Source of the DNA: Paracidovorax oryzae ATCC 19882
GTDB lineage: Bacteria; Pseudomonadota; Gammaproteobacteria; Burkholderiales; Burkholderiaceae_C
Assembly (NCBI RefSeq): GCF_000687165.1
Contig: NZ_JMKU01000012.1
Location: 119,683-183,682 of the forward strand
Direction of reading: 5' to 3'
DNA: 64,000 bases
Below the pieces are notes generated by a model that made no database searches, was not told the DNA's origin, and worked only from the letters and a program-made list of their open reading frames with translations. A program made the position numbers and the translations under genes. Below are positions 36,399 to 44,969 of the stretch, piece after piece (within the stretch, counting starts at the first letter, position 1; each line of letters starts with the position of its first letter).

Positions 36399-37541
36399 TC
36401 AGCGGTGGCTGCGGCGCGACCGTACGGCGGCCGCGAGCCCTTCGAGCACCGGCACCGTCTGGTCGAAGCCGATGCAGGCGTCCGTCACCGACACGCCGGC
36501 CTCCAGGGGCTGCCCGGGAACGATATCCTGGCGGCCTTCCCGCAGATGGCTTTCGATCATCACGCCGGTGATGCGGCCGTCCCCGGCAGCGACCTGCGCC
36601 GCCACGTCGGCCGCCACCTCGATCTGGCGGCGGTGCTGCTTGCTGCTGTTGGCGTGCGAGACATCGATCATCACCTGCTCTCGCAGGCCCGCGCCGCGCA
36701 GCAGGGAGCAGGCCGCGTCCACGTCGGCCGCGCCGTAGTTCGGCTGGCGGCCGCCGCGCAGGATCACATGGCAGTCCCGGTTGCCGCGCGTCTCGAAAAT
36801 GGCGGCCTGACCCATCTTGGTCATGCCCATGAAGGCGTGCGGCGCCTGTGCTGCGAGGATGGCGTCGGAGGCCACCTTCACGCCGCCATCGGTGCCGTTC
36901 TTGAACCCCACGGGGCAGGACAGGCCGCTGGCCAGCTGGCGGTGACTCTGGCTTTCCGTGGTGCGCGCCCCGATCGCGCCCCAGCTCACCAGGTCGCTGA
37001 TGAACTGCGGCGAGAGCAGGTCGAGGAATTCCGTCCCCACGGGCAGGCCGAGCGCCAGCACGTCCAGCAGCAGCTTGCGCGCCATTTCCAGGCCTTCGTT
37101 GATCGCGAAGCTGCCATCCAGGTGCGGATCATTGATGTAGCCTTTCCAGCCCACCGTGGTGCGGGGCTTCTCGAAATACACCCGCATCACCACCACCAGT
37201 TCCGCGGACAGCCGGTCGGCCTGTGCCTTGAGCGCCTTCGCGTATTCCATGGCCTGGCCATGGTCGTGGATGGAGCACGGCCCCACCACGACGATGAGCC
37301 GGTCGTCCTCGCCGTGCAGCACCCGCGAAAGCGCGGCGCGGCTGGATTCCACCAGGGCCTGGGCATCGTCCGAAGCGGGCAGCCACTCCTGCAGCAGCGC
37401 GGGCGTGATCAGCGGCCGCACCGCCTTGATGCGCGTATCGTCGATGCGGGTGGTGTCGTGCGTGCCGGGTTGCGGCGTTGCGTGGGGAACGTGGGAGGCG
37501 ATGCCGGCGCCGCCGACTTCCGGGGAAAAGGTACGGTTCAT
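36399..37541 (-). CDS. aroG: 3-deoxy-7-phosphoheptulonate synthase (DAHP synthase, class I)
   Basis: A 380-residue enzyme that condenses phosphoenolpyruvate and erythrose 4-phosphate in the first shikimate-pathway step. Family motifs are VVVGPCSIHDHGQAMEYA (with the metal-ligand Cys), VVMRVYFEKPRTTVGWKG, GARTTESQSHRQLASGLSCPVGFKNGTDG and MIDVSHANSSKQ. Length and N-terminal extension agree with AroF/G/H-type enzymes; which aromatic amino acid inhibits it cannot be judged. The start ATG at 37541 gives an N-terminal arm of about 45 residues needed for regulation. Confidence 0.95.
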   Translation of the reverse strand: MNRTFSPEVGGAGIASHVPHATPQPGTHDTTRIDDTRIKAVRPLITPALLQEWLPASDDAQALVESSRAALSRVLHGEDDRLIVVVGPCSIHDHGQAMEYAKALKAQADRLSAELVVVMRVYFEKPRTTVGWKGYINDPHLDGSFAINEGLEMARKLLLDVLALGLPVGTEFLDLLSPQFISDLVSWGAIGARTTESQSHRQLASGLSCPVGFKNGTDGGVKVASDAILAAQAPHAFMGMTKMGQAAIFETRGNRDCHVILRGGRQPNYGAADVDAACSLLRGAGLREQVMIDVSHANSSKQHRRQIEVAADVAAQVAAGDGRITGVMIESHLREGRQDIVPGQPLEAGVSVTDACIGFDQTVPVLEGLAAAVRSRRSHR

Positions 37542-37593
37542 GGGGCGCGATTGTCGCGCGCCCGGCCGGTGGGACCTTGTCCCAGGTCGTGTC

Positions 37594-38100
37594 TCAGGGC
37601 CTGCGGAACGCGATGGCCTGCCGCGACCAGTAGCCCGAGCTGAATCGGTCCAGCCGCACCGTGCCGCCCGTGGACGGCGCATGCACGAAGCGCCCACCCT
37701 CCACCACGATGCCCGCATGGGTGGGGCGGCCGGAGCCGAAGATCACGAGGTCGCCGGTGCGTTCGTCGCCCGCCGGCACGGGAGCGCCGAAATCGCTGAG
37801 CTGCGCCACCGTGCGGGGCGGAGCGACCCCGGCGAGGCTGCGGTACACGTAGCCGATGAGCCCGCTGCAGTCGAAACCGCCTTCCGGGGTATTGCCGCCG
37901 TAGCGGTACGGCGTGCCGACGAGACCCATCGCGTGGATCGCGATGTCGTTCGACTGTTCCGGTGTCAGGCGTGAATAGTGGATGGACGAATGCGTCCTGG
38001 AGGTGGGCGATGTCCCGCACCCGGTCGCCATGAGCGCTGCCAGCAGGCTGGCCGCCACCCACGCGAAAGCCGGACGGGAGGGGCTGGCGTGGTCGTGCAT
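37594..38100 (-). CDS. NlpC/P60-family lipoprotein endopeptidase
   Basis: A 168-residue lipoprotein with lipobox ATGC (Cys28) and a complete NlpC/P60 domain: the nucleophile Cys78 in FDCSGLIGYVY, His128 in THAGIVV and His140 in GGRFVHAP. YRYGGNTPEGGFDC matches the Spr/MepS group, which cleaves peptidoglycan cross-links (D-Ala to mDAP). It is tethered to a membrane and probably assists cell-wall growth. It ends 52 bp before aroG and starts 10 bp after the effector candidate stop. Confidence 0.92.
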   Translation of the reverse strand: MHDHASPSRPAFAWVAASLLAALMATGCGTSPTSRTHSSIHYSRLTPEQSNDIAIHAMGLVGTPYRYGGNTPEGGFDCSGLIGYVYRSLAGVAPPRTVAQLSDFGAPVPAGDERTGDLVIFGSGRPTHAGIVVEGGRFVHAPSTGGTVRLDRFSSGYWSRQAIAFRRP

Positions 38101-38110
38101 GGCGCGCAGA

Positions 38111-39658
38111 TTAACGCATGGGCTGTCGGTATGCCGGCGGCTCGAGCATGTCCGCATAGCCCTGGCTGAAGGTTTCCATATCCTGCATGAACGCTTCCAG
38201 GTCCGGCACGATGCCCCGCCGGAACGGCGGCAGTGCGATCCCGTGGGCCAGGGCAATGGCCCGCATTCCCATCTCCGTCTTGGCCGCGCTGCCGCGCCCG
38301 TCCGGCATGGCATGGGCCATCCACCAGTGCAGCTCACCGAGCCTGGGCAGCAGTTCCTCGCGCGTGCGGGGCCGTTCCATCAGCGATCCGTACAGATGCT
38401 CGACATGGTTCACGATCGACGGTATCGCGGCGAAGTGCGTATGCTCGATCGAATGCGGCAGGCTCAAGGTGTTCCTCAGCCCGCTGCCCCGGGCCTCGGA
38501 CAGCTGCTTCGCCACGGGATGCAGGAAGTCCTCGGGGTTCACGGCCACGCGGATCGTGGTGAGGGCCACCGGCCGTCCGTCCAGCATGCCCTGCATCTGG
38601 AAAGCATGGTGCGCCATGAAATGCGGCGGCAGTGCCAGACCGCTCTGCTGCGCCAGCCCATTGGCGATCGCTGTCGTCTGGAGCGTGCGTGCGCGCTCGA
38701 TCACGTAGCCATAGCGCCCGCCCAGGGGCGTGGTCACATCTTGCTGTCGCGGGTATCCGCTCGCGAAGGCTTGTTCCTGGTTCTGCCTTGCCTTGCCGGG
38801 CCCGCCTGAGCGATCTGGATCATCGAGAACCCACTGGTAGCGCGCTGCACCCACGAAGTTCCAGAGTTGCCGGAAGTTCTGGATCTGGCCATCCGCGATC
38901 CGTTGGCCCGCATCCAGCGTGGTTTCGTGGAAGCGCCGTCCATAGGCCTTGTTCCGGGCACTCGTCTCCATGCCGTGCGGCTGGTCGGGCCAACGGGCCA
39001 CGCCGATGAGGGTCGCCTGGCTGGGGGGAAGCCCGGTGGCCGCGCGCGGACCCGGTAGCGCCGCATGGCTGGAAGATGCTTGCGGCCGTGCGGGGGAACC
39101 TGTACGGACCGGCTCCAGCGTTCCGATCGCATCGGCCACCGCCTGCAGCGCCGCTTCATCCACTCCGCGCCCTTCCCGCAACTTGATGGTGCGCAAGGCG
39201 GGCTGGCCGTAGGCGCCGCTTTCCAGATGCAGTACGCGCCGGCCCCGTTCTGTCGTGGATGTCAGCCGCAATTGCGCATCCGGCGTCGTTCGCACGTCTT
39301 CCGAGGGTGCCCCTTCCGGCACGGGACGGCGCAGGTCGATGCACACCGGTTCTCCGGGCCGGGAGGTTGCCACTTCCAGCGCCCGGAGAGCGGCCCGCCG
39401 GGCTGGCGTGGCAGGGGCCGATGACGTCGTGGCAGCCGTTGCGGGGCTGGCCCCGCAACGGGGGCGCGGCCCGCCCAGGCCTATGTGGGAAAGCTTCCGG
39501 CGCAGGCCCGACAGCGGTCCTCCGGAACCGGAATGGGAATGCCGCGACGCACCGGAATGCTCTGGTGCGTCTCCCGCGGCGGACGGCGCGCCGGAGGAGC
39601 TTGCCGTGGAGGCGGATGGAATACGCGGGTGGGATGTGGGAATGGAAGAGGCACGCAT
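38111..39658 (-). CDS. Candidate type III secretion effector with PIP-box promoter
   Basis: A 515-residue protein without signal peptide. The first 50 residues (MRASSIPTSHPRIPS onward) are rich in Ser and Pro and poor in acidic residues, as in type III secretion signals. The rest has a helical body and a C-terminal segment LHWWMAHAMPDGRGSAAKTE (residues about 443-462) that looks like a conserved core of effector families; I could not name the family. The ATG at 39658 is chosen since an upstream ATG (39724) lies before the predicted transcript start. A PIP box with correctly placed -10 element lies upstream (39726-39787). Delivery into plant cells is inference. Downstream genes are nlpC and aroG. 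Confidence 0.75.
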   Translation of the reverse strand: MRASSIPTSHPRIPSASTASSSGAPSAAGDAPEHSGASRHSHSGSGGPLSGLRRKLSHIGLGGPRPRCGASPATAATTSSAPATPARRAALRALEVATSRPGEPVCIDLRRPVPEGAPSEDVRTTPDAQLRLTSTTERGRRVLHLESGAYGQPALRTIKLREGRGVDEAALQAVADAIGTLEPVRTGSPARPQASSSHAALPGPRAATGLPPSQATLIGVARWPDQPHGMETSARNKAYGRRFHETTLDAGQRIADGQIQNFRQLWNFVGAARYQWVLDDPDRSGGPGKARQNQEQAFASGYPRQQDVTTPLGGRYGYVIERARTLQTTAIANGLAQQSGLALPPHFMAHHAFQMQGMLDGRPVALTTIRVAVNPEDFLHPVAKQLSEARGSGLRNTLSLPHSIEHTHFAAIPSIVNHVEHLYGSLMERPRTREELLPRLGELHWWMAHAMPDGRGSAAKTEMGMRAIALAHGIALPPFRRGIVPDLEAFMQDMETFSQGYADMLEPPAYRQPMR

Positions 39659-39725
39659 GGCTTGTTCAGATGCAGCAGCCGGCCTCCCGCAAAAAATGCC
39701 TGTCGATGCCGGCCATGGCTGCATG

Positions 39726-39787
39726 AGTCTATGGCGATGCAGGGCCTGCCGCCGCAGGCTGCACGAACGGTGGTCCATCCATGCGAA
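39726..39787 (-). promoter_or_regulatory. PIP box and -10 element of the effector gene (HrpX type)
   Basis: On the minus strand TTCGC-N15-TTCGT (39787-39763), followed after 31 bases by TAGACT (39731-39726). This fits TTCGB-N15-TTCGB-N30-32-YANNNT, the plant-inducible promoter element bound by HrpX/HrpB-type activators. Confidence 0.85.
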
Positions 39788-39825
39788 CCGGCTGCGCGCC
39801 GCGTTGCAGCACGGCGCGCTCGCCG

Positions 39826-41532
39826 TCAGGCTGCCGCGGGCATGGATTCCGGCGTGCCGGTCCGGGCACCGCGCCGCGCTATCAGCCGGTTGGCCACCGC
39901 CACCACGGCCTGCACCGAGGCATTGACGATGCTGTGGTCCAGTCCAACGCCGAAGGTGGCGCCCGGCACGCCCTCGAGCGCGGCCTCGACGATGGCCAGG
40001 GCCTGCGCACCCGCGCCTGCGCCCGTGGCGCGTTCCTCGTAATGGTCCACGCGCATCGGCAGGCCGAGCGCATCCACCGTCGCGTCGATCGTCCCATTGC
40101 CGCGCCCCTGCAGCGTCTGGCGCACGCCGTCGATGGTCACGTCCAGCGCGATGCCCTGTCCGTCTTCATCGAGACGCTGGCCGTGCAGCGTGAGCGCGCC
40201 GCGCGTGCCCTGCGCGGGCCCCGCGATGTAGGTCTGCGAGAACAGGCTCCAGAGTGCGTCGCCGTCCATCTCGCCCTCGCTCGTGTCCGTGGCGCGCTGC
40301 ACCACGGCACTGAACTCCACCTGCAGGCGGCGCGGCATCACCACGCCGCGCTCGCGCTCCAGCAGGAAGGCGATGCCGCCCTTGCCCGACTGGCTGTTCA
40401 CGCGGATCACGCTGTCGTAGGTGCGGCCGAGGTCCGCCGGGTCGATGGGAAGGTAGGGCACTTCCCAGAGGCCCGCAGGGTCCTGGACCGCGAAGCCCTT
40501 CTTGATCGCATCCTGGTGCGAGCCCGAGAACGCGGTGAAGACGAGGTCGCCCGCATAGGGATGGCGCGGATGCACCGGCAGCGAAGTGCATTCCTCGGCC
40601 ACGCGCGCCACGTGCGTGATGTCGGAAAAGTCGAGGTTCGGATGCACGCCCTGCGTGTACATGTTGAGCGCGAGCGTCACGATGTCCACGTTGCCGCAGC
40701 GCTCGCCGTTGCCGAAGAGGCACCCTTCCACGCGGTCGGCGCCGGCCATCATCGCCAGCTCGGCCGCGGCCACGCCCGTGCCGCGGTCGTTGTGCGGATG
40801 CACGGAAAGCACGATGTGCTCGCGCGGCGCGAGGCGGCGGTGCATCCATTCGATCTGGTCGGCGAACACGTTGGGCGTGGCGTTCTCCACCGTGGTCGGC
40901 AGGTTGATGATGATGGGCCGGCCCGGGCCTGCGTTCCAGGCTGCGATCGCCGTCTGGCAGGCGCGCAGCGACACCTCGGGCTCGGTGGCACTGAACGTCT
41001 CGGGCGAATACTGCAGCGTCCAGGCCGTGGCGGGCTGCGCGTCGGTAAGGCGCTTGAGGAGCGACACGTGGTGGTCGATGAACGCCATCACCTGCGATAC
41101 GTTCATGCCGAACACGATGCGGCGCCAGGCCGGCGCCGTGGCGTTGTAGAGGTGCACGATGGCGCGCGGCGCGCCCTGCACGGCCTGTACCGTGCGCTCG
41201 ATCAGGTCTTCGCGGGACTGGGTCATGACCATGATGGTCACGTCGTCGGGAATGCGGTTTTCCTCGATCAGGCGGCGCACGAAATCGAAGTCCGTCTGCG
41301 ACGCGGCCGGAAAGCCCACTTCGATTTCCTTGAAGCCGATGCGCACGAGTTCCTCGAAGAGCCGCATCTTGCGCTCGCCGTTCATGGGCTCGAAGAGCGC
41401 CTGGTTGCCGTCGCGCAGGTCGGTGGAGAGCCAGATGGGTGCCCGCGTGATGGAGCGGGACGGCCACGTACGGTCGGGCAGGGAAACCGTGGCGGTGGGT
41501 TGGTACTTGGTGGCGGGCTTGGCGATCATCAT
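39826..41532 (-). CDS. leuA: 2-isopropylmalate synthase (LeuA type 2)
   Basis: A 568-residue enzyme that joins acetyl-CoA and 2-ketoisovalerate in the first committed step of leucine synthesis. The catalytic TIM barrel carries [15 protein letters not shown] and the metal-binding [34 protein letters not shown]; the C-terminal regulatory LeuA dimer domain spans roughly residues 420-560. The length and NQAL variant match the longer type of IPMS found in Actinobacteria and some Burkholderiales. Two consecutive ATG codons (41532, 41529) are possible starts. A leader peptide and hairpin lie upstream. Confidence 0.94.
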   Translation of the reverse strand: MMIAKPATKYQPTATVSLPDRTWPSRSITRAPIWLSTDLRDGNQALFEPMNGERKMRLFEELVRIGFKEIEVGFPAASQTDFDFVRRLIEENRIPDDVTIMVMTQSREDLIERTVQAVQGAPRAIVHLYNATAPAWRRIVFGMNVSQVMAFIDHHVSLLKRLTDAQPATAWTLQYSPETFSATEPEVSLRACQTAIAAWNAGPGRPIIINLPTTVENATPNVFADQIEWMHRRLAPREHIVLSVHPHNDRGTGVAAAELAMMAGADRVEGCLFGNGERCGNVDIVTLALNMYTQGVHPNLDFSDITHVARVAEECTSLPVHPRHPYAGDLVFTAFSGSHQDAIKKGFAVQDPAGLWEVPYLPIDPADLGRTYDSVIRVNSQSGKGGIAFLLERERGVVMPRRLQVEFSAVVQRATDTSEGEMDGDALWSLFSQTYIAGPAQGTRGALTLHGQRLDEDGQGIALDVTIDGVRQTLQGRGNGTIDATVDALGLPMRVDHYEERATGAGAGAQALAIVEAALEGVPGATFGVGLDHSIVNASVQAVVAVANRLIARRGARTGTPESMPAAA

Positions 41533-41654
41533 GATGGGCTCCACGAAACGGTATCGCGCCGGACGGGCATCGCCGCAAGGGCAAGGTCGGCGGCACAACG
41601 GCCACCATGGCGCGATCAAATCAACGAACAGGAAAAACGAAACGACATTCCCTG

Positions 41655-41679
41655 CAGCCCTCCACGCGTGTGGAGGCTG
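41655..41679 (-). terminator. Possible attenuator hairpin before leuA
   Basis: CAGCCTCCAC pairs with GTGGAGGGCTG with one bulged base, followed about 12 bases later by GTTTCGTTTTT. The distance of the T-rich stretch makes it a weak intrinsic terminator. Confidence 0.5.
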
Positions 41680-41740
41680 GTTCGTGGGCCGGGGTCAGGG
41701 GAAGGTCGGTGTTGCGCGGACTGGCGGCACGGGGGCCGGA

Positions 41741-41830
41741 TCAGCGGGCAACGGGGATGGCGAACGCAGGCAGACCCCGGCCAGGCACTAGGCCTAGAGC
41801 TAGGGTGGATAGGATGCGGCTGCGTTGCAT
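41741..41830 (-). CDS. leuL: leu leader peptide (attenuation), candidate
   Basis: A 29-codon open frame upstream of leuA. Four of its five leucine codons are CTA (codons 7, 10, 12 and 14), the rarest leucine codon at this GC content, and three of them fall within five codons. Also present are Ile and Val. A hairpin with a T-rich tail follows. This is the organisation of a leucine attenuator, in which starved ribosomes stall at the CTA run. No strong ribosome-binding site is seen; a leaderless start close to the -10-like TAGCAT is possible. Confidence 0.65.
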   Translation of the reverse strand: MQRSRILSTLALGLVPGRGLPAFAIPVAR

Positions 41831-41932
41831 GGTGTGCAGGATTGAGCATTCATGCTAGCACAGGCATCGCGCAGCAGTAAAGCCCGTGCAAGAAACTCCG
41901 CGGCCCGGCGCATGCCAGGGACGTCAGCCGGC

Positions 41933-42874
41933 TCACGATGCGGGACGGCCCTGCCCTGCCGGGCCGCCAGTGTCCGCTTGCGTATCCCGGAGCGCCAGCA
42001 GTTGCCGCACCAGGTCGGGCGCCAGCTTGGATGGCCGGCGTGCCGGCTCGAACAGCCACATGTCGTAGAGCGGGAAAGATTCCTGCAGCGCCAGCGGCAC
42101 CAGAGCGCGCGCTTGCGCCCCCAGCAGCGCTGGATGCGGCACCACGGCCAGCAGATCGCACTGCGCCACCAGCCGCAGCATGCTCGCGAAGTCCGGGCAG
42201 TGCGCGGCCACGCGCGGCGGCGGCATGCGGCGCACGCGGTGGGCTTCCGCCAGCACATCCACAGGCCCGCTCACGCTGGGCTCCACGCGCGCCCAGGCCG
42301 CGCCCCGCAGTGTCTCCAGCGACCGGGCGCCGGCCAGCGGGTGGCCGCGCCGCGCATAGGCCTGCGGGCGCAGCGCGTACAGCCGCTGCTGCACCACGCC
42401 GTGGTGCTCGAATCCCCGGGGGCGTGGCGCGATGGCGCAATCGACCGTGCCTTCCACGAGATTCGCCAGCAGGCGGCCCTCATCGGCGCAGACCATTTCC
42501 AGCGAGCGGCGGGGACGGCCTTCGCACCAGCCTGCATACAGCAGCGGACCGCACACCAGCGCGGCCGATGGCGTCAGGCCGGCGCGCAGTACCCGCGGGC
42601 TGCCGGAGGCCGGACCTGCCCGGCCGGGAACCAGGGCATCGATGCCCTCTGCCAGGGGCCGCGACTCCGCGGCCACCCGCAGCGCCAGCTCCGTGGGCAC
42701 GCGGCGGCGGCCGTCCCGCACCAGCAGCGGCGCGTCGAACCGGGCCTGCAGCATGCGCATGCCATGGCTGACGGCCGGCTGGGAGACGCCGCAGGCGCGG
42801 GCCGCGGCAGCGAACGAGCCGTGCTCGATGAGCGCGCGAAGGTAGGCCAGGTGGGGTAGATACATCAACGCCAT
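41933..42874 (-). CDS. LysR-family transcriptional regulator
   Basis: A 313-residue regulator. The N-terminal helix-turn-helix (LRALIEHGSFAAAARACGVSQPAVSHGMRMLQARFDAPLLVRD) is typical of the LysR family; the rest is the periplasmic-binding-like effector domain. Two ATG starts (42874 and 42865) are plausible. It is divergent from the NTF2-like gene 113 bp away, so it may control that gene and itself, but no inverted LysR motif T-N11-A stands out. Effector unknown. Confidence 0.93.
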   Translation of the reverse strand: MALMYLPHLAYLRALIEHGSFAAAARACGVSQPAVSHGMRMLQARFDAPLLVRDGRRRVPTELALRVAAESRPLAEGIDALVPGRAGPASGSPRVLRAGLTPSAALVCGPLLYAGWCEGRPRRSLEMVCADEGRLLANLVEGTVDCAIAPRPRGFEHHGVVQQRLYALRPQAYARRGHPLAGARSLETLRGAAWARVEPSVSGPVDVLAEAHRVRRMPPPRVAAHCPDFASMLRLVAQCDLLAVVPHPALLGAQARALVPLALQESFPLYDMWLFEPARRPSKLAPDLVRQLLALRDTQADTGGPAGQGRPAS

Positions 42875-42987
42875 TTATATATCCGGCATGGCAGCGCTTG
42901 CGTGTGCGGCGGCGGAGGGAGATGCTGCGGGACGCATGTCCTTCCTCTCCTTTCTTCATTGCTTCTTCGCCCGGTAAAGGCCCCCTG

Positions 42988-43398
42988 ATGACCCAGCTTC
43001 AACTCGCCACCGTGAAAACCTACCTCTCCCGTCTGCACGCGGGTGACACCGAAGGCCTGATCGCCTGCTTCGAAAGCGAGGGCCTCGTGCATTCGCCGTT
43101 CCTGGGGACCATGCGGGCCCGCGAATTCTTCAGGAAGCTCGCCGAATCCTCGGCCGCCAGTGTGATCACGCCGATCGACCTGCTGGTCTCTGCCGAGCCC
43201 GAGGCGGGCCTGGTGCGCGTGGCCGCCTACTTCCGGTACGACTGGACGCTGAACGACGGGCGGATCGTCCATTTCACCTGCGTGGACATCTTTCGTTTTG
43301 CAGAAGGCAGCACCGAAATCCAGGACATGCACATCGTCTACGACACGCACCCCCTGCGTGAACAGGTGGGCGACAAATACGCGCCCGATCCGGCGTGA
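42988..43398 (+). CDS. SnoaL/NTF2-like protein
   Basis: A 136-residue single-domain protein of the NTF2-like superfamily. It shows helix LATVKTYLSRLHAGDTEGLIACFESEGLVHSPFLG followed by RAREFFRKLAESSA and beta strands ending in FTCVDIFRFAEGSTEIQDMHIVYD, matching ketosteroid-isomerase/SnoaL-type folds. Catalytic acids cannot be assigned safely. Start ATG 42988 is near GTAAAGG. Divergent from the LysR gene and followed by a terminator. Confidence 0.85.
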   Translation: MTQLQLATVKTYLSRLHAGDTEGLIACFESEGLVHSPFLGTMRAREFFRKLAESSAASVITPIDLLVSAEPEAGLVRVAAYFRYDWTLNDGRIVHFTCVDIFRFAEGSTEIQDMHIVYDTHPLREQVGDKYAPDPA

Positions 43399-43445
43399 AC
43401 GCCGGCCGGCTCCTGCGCGCCGTCCCTTCCCTCCCGCCACGCCAT

Positions 43446-43470
43446 GGCCCCGGTTTCCGGGGCCTTTTTT
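43446..43470 (+). terminator. Rho-independent terminator after the NTF2-like gene
   Basis: GGCCCCGG-TTT-CCGGGGCC followed by TTTTTT. Confidence 0.9.
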
Positions 43471-43560
43471 CTCCCTTCCCATTTTTCCGCAGTGTTTTCG
43501 TTGGAATTTCTCCAGGTTCTGCAAGAAAGCCAATCCCGTCTCCGGAACGACTGAATCCGC

Positions 43561-43593
43561 TGTACCCATACAAATGAAATTTGTACTAGTACA
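43561..43593 (+). promoter_or_regulatory. Palindromic operator before the MocR regulator gene
   Basis: A perfect 12-bp palindrome TGTACTAGTACA lies at 43582-43593, 14 bases before the start codon. A related TGTACCCATACA stands 21 bases before it. The paired sites suit autoregulation by the MocR-type protein encoded next. Confidence 0.55.
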
Positions 43594-43606
43594 TTAAAAT
43601 GAATGT

Positions 43607-44935
43607 ATGAAGACAATGAAATTCGATGGAGCGTCGGCATCGGAAATTGCGGATAGCATCGAATCCCACCTGCGCTCCGGAGCGCTGTCGTGCGGGGATG
43701 CTCTGCCCGCGGTGCGCGCGCTGGCCTTGCAGCTGGGCGTCAATCCGAACACCGTGGCCGCTGCCTACGCGCGCCTGCGCGATGCCGGCCGGCTGGTGAC
43801 CGATGGCCGCCGCGGAACGCGCGTGGCTTCGGGCCGGCCCCCGGTGGTCGAGGCGGTGGCGCTGCCCTCCGGCCTGCGCGATCTCGCTGGCGGCCATGGG
43901 GATCGCGCCCTTCTGCCGCGGCTTCCCTCCAACGGCTGGCAGGGGGGGCTGCTGGATGCGGGCCCCGGCTACGACGGGTCCGCCGAGGTCCCCCTCTGGC
44001 GCGAAGTCGCGCTGGAATGGCTGGACAGCCAGGGGCTGCCCCACGAGGCCACGGGCGTTTTTTCGGGCACGCTGGATGCCGTGGAAGCTGCCCTGCGCCA
44101 CCATGCGCGCCCTGGCGACCGCGTCGCGGTCGAAGATCCCTGCTGGCCCCCGATGGCCGCGCTCCTGCATGCGCTGCGGCTCAAGGCGGTGCCCCTGCCG
44201 GTGGACGCGCAGGGCGTGCAGGTGCCGTCTGCCGAATGCCTGGACGGCTGCGCTGCGCTGGTGCTCACGCCGCGCGCCCACAATCCCACCGGCTGCGCGA
44301 TCTCCGAGCCGCGGTGGAAGGCCCTGCGCCGTGCCCTGCATGGCCGTTCCCACCTGCTGTGCATCCTGGACGACCACTGGGGGCCGCTCAGCCAGGAGCC
44401 GCTGGCCCCGGCGGCCGCCCTGCCCCCGCTCTGGCTCTACGTCCTTTCGGTGGGCAAGTTCCTCGGTCCGGACGTGCGCGTGGCGCTCGCGGCCGGCACA
44501 CCGGCGCTCATCGATGCCATGCGTGCCCAGCAGGCCGCAGGTGCGCGATGGGTCAGCCGGCTGCTCCAGGCACTGGCCGCCCGGCTCTGGCGGGATGCCC
44601 TGCACTCAGGCCAGCTCGCCCAGGCAGCCCAGGCCTATGCGCGGCGGCGGCAGGCGCTGGAGTTCGCCCTGCGGTCGCAACCGGCGGATCCGGTGGCCAC
44701 CGCGGCCACGGCGGGCGAGGGCCTGCATCTCTGGATCCCGGTGCGTGACGAAGGCGCCGTGCTGTCCGCGCTGGCGGCCCGGGGCTGGGCGGCCCAGGCA
44801 GGGGGTCCTTTCCGCATCGCCAGCGGCCCGGCAGTACGCATCAGCCTGGGGGATCTCGCCGGCCCGGACGTCGGGCCCCTGGCGCGCGATCTGGCCGATG
44901 CCCTGGCGCCCGCCGCGGCCAGGGCGGTGTTCTGA
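43607..44935 (+). CDS. MocR-type GntR/aminotransferase transcriptional regulator (PtsJ-like)
   Basis: A 442-residue fusion of an N-terminal GntR winged helix (residues about 8-72; CGDALPAVRALALQLGVNPNTVAAAYARL) and a C-terminal fold-type-I aminotransferase-like domain. The PLP lysine is Lys284 (SVGKFLG) and HNPTGCAIS the usual binding loop. Members of this group sense pyridoxal phosphate or amino acids rather than catalyse transamination. The next gene (an exonuclease) is convergent, so there is no operon partner; the target may be itself through the upstream palindrome. Confidence 0.9.
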   Translation: MKTMKFDGASASEIADSIESHLRSGALSCGDALPAVRALALQLGVNPNTVAAAYARLRDAGRLVTDGRRGTRVASGRPPVVEAVALPSGLRDLAGGHGDRALLPRLPSNGWQGGLLDAGPGYDGSAEVPLWREVALEWLDSQGLPHEATGVFSGTLDAVEAALRHHARPGDRVAVEDPCWPPMAALLHALRLKAVPLPVDAQGVQVPSAECLDGCAALVLTPRAHNPTGCAISEPRWKALRRALHGRSHLLCILDDHWGPLSQEPLAPAAALPPLWLYVLSVGKFLGPDVRVALAAGTPALIDAMRAQQAAGARWVSRLLQALAARLWRDALHSGQLAQAAQAYARRRQALEFALRSQPADPVATAATAGEGLHLWIPVRDEGAVLSALAARGWAAQAGGPFRIASGPAVRISLGDLAGPDVGPLARDLADALAPAAARAVF

Positions 44936-44969
44936 CTGGTCGGTGCAGTGCGGGAGCTGGCGCAGGTTT

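Noticed and set aside
39659..39778. Upstream start (40 more residues) for the effector candidate
   Set aside because: The PIP box and the -10 element lie within that extension, so a transcript could not include it.
41616..41849. 77-residue minus-strand frame upstream of leuA
   Set aside because: Overlaps the leader peptide in another frame, has Pro/Arg-rich composition and no domain; the leader peptide with CTA codons explains the region better.
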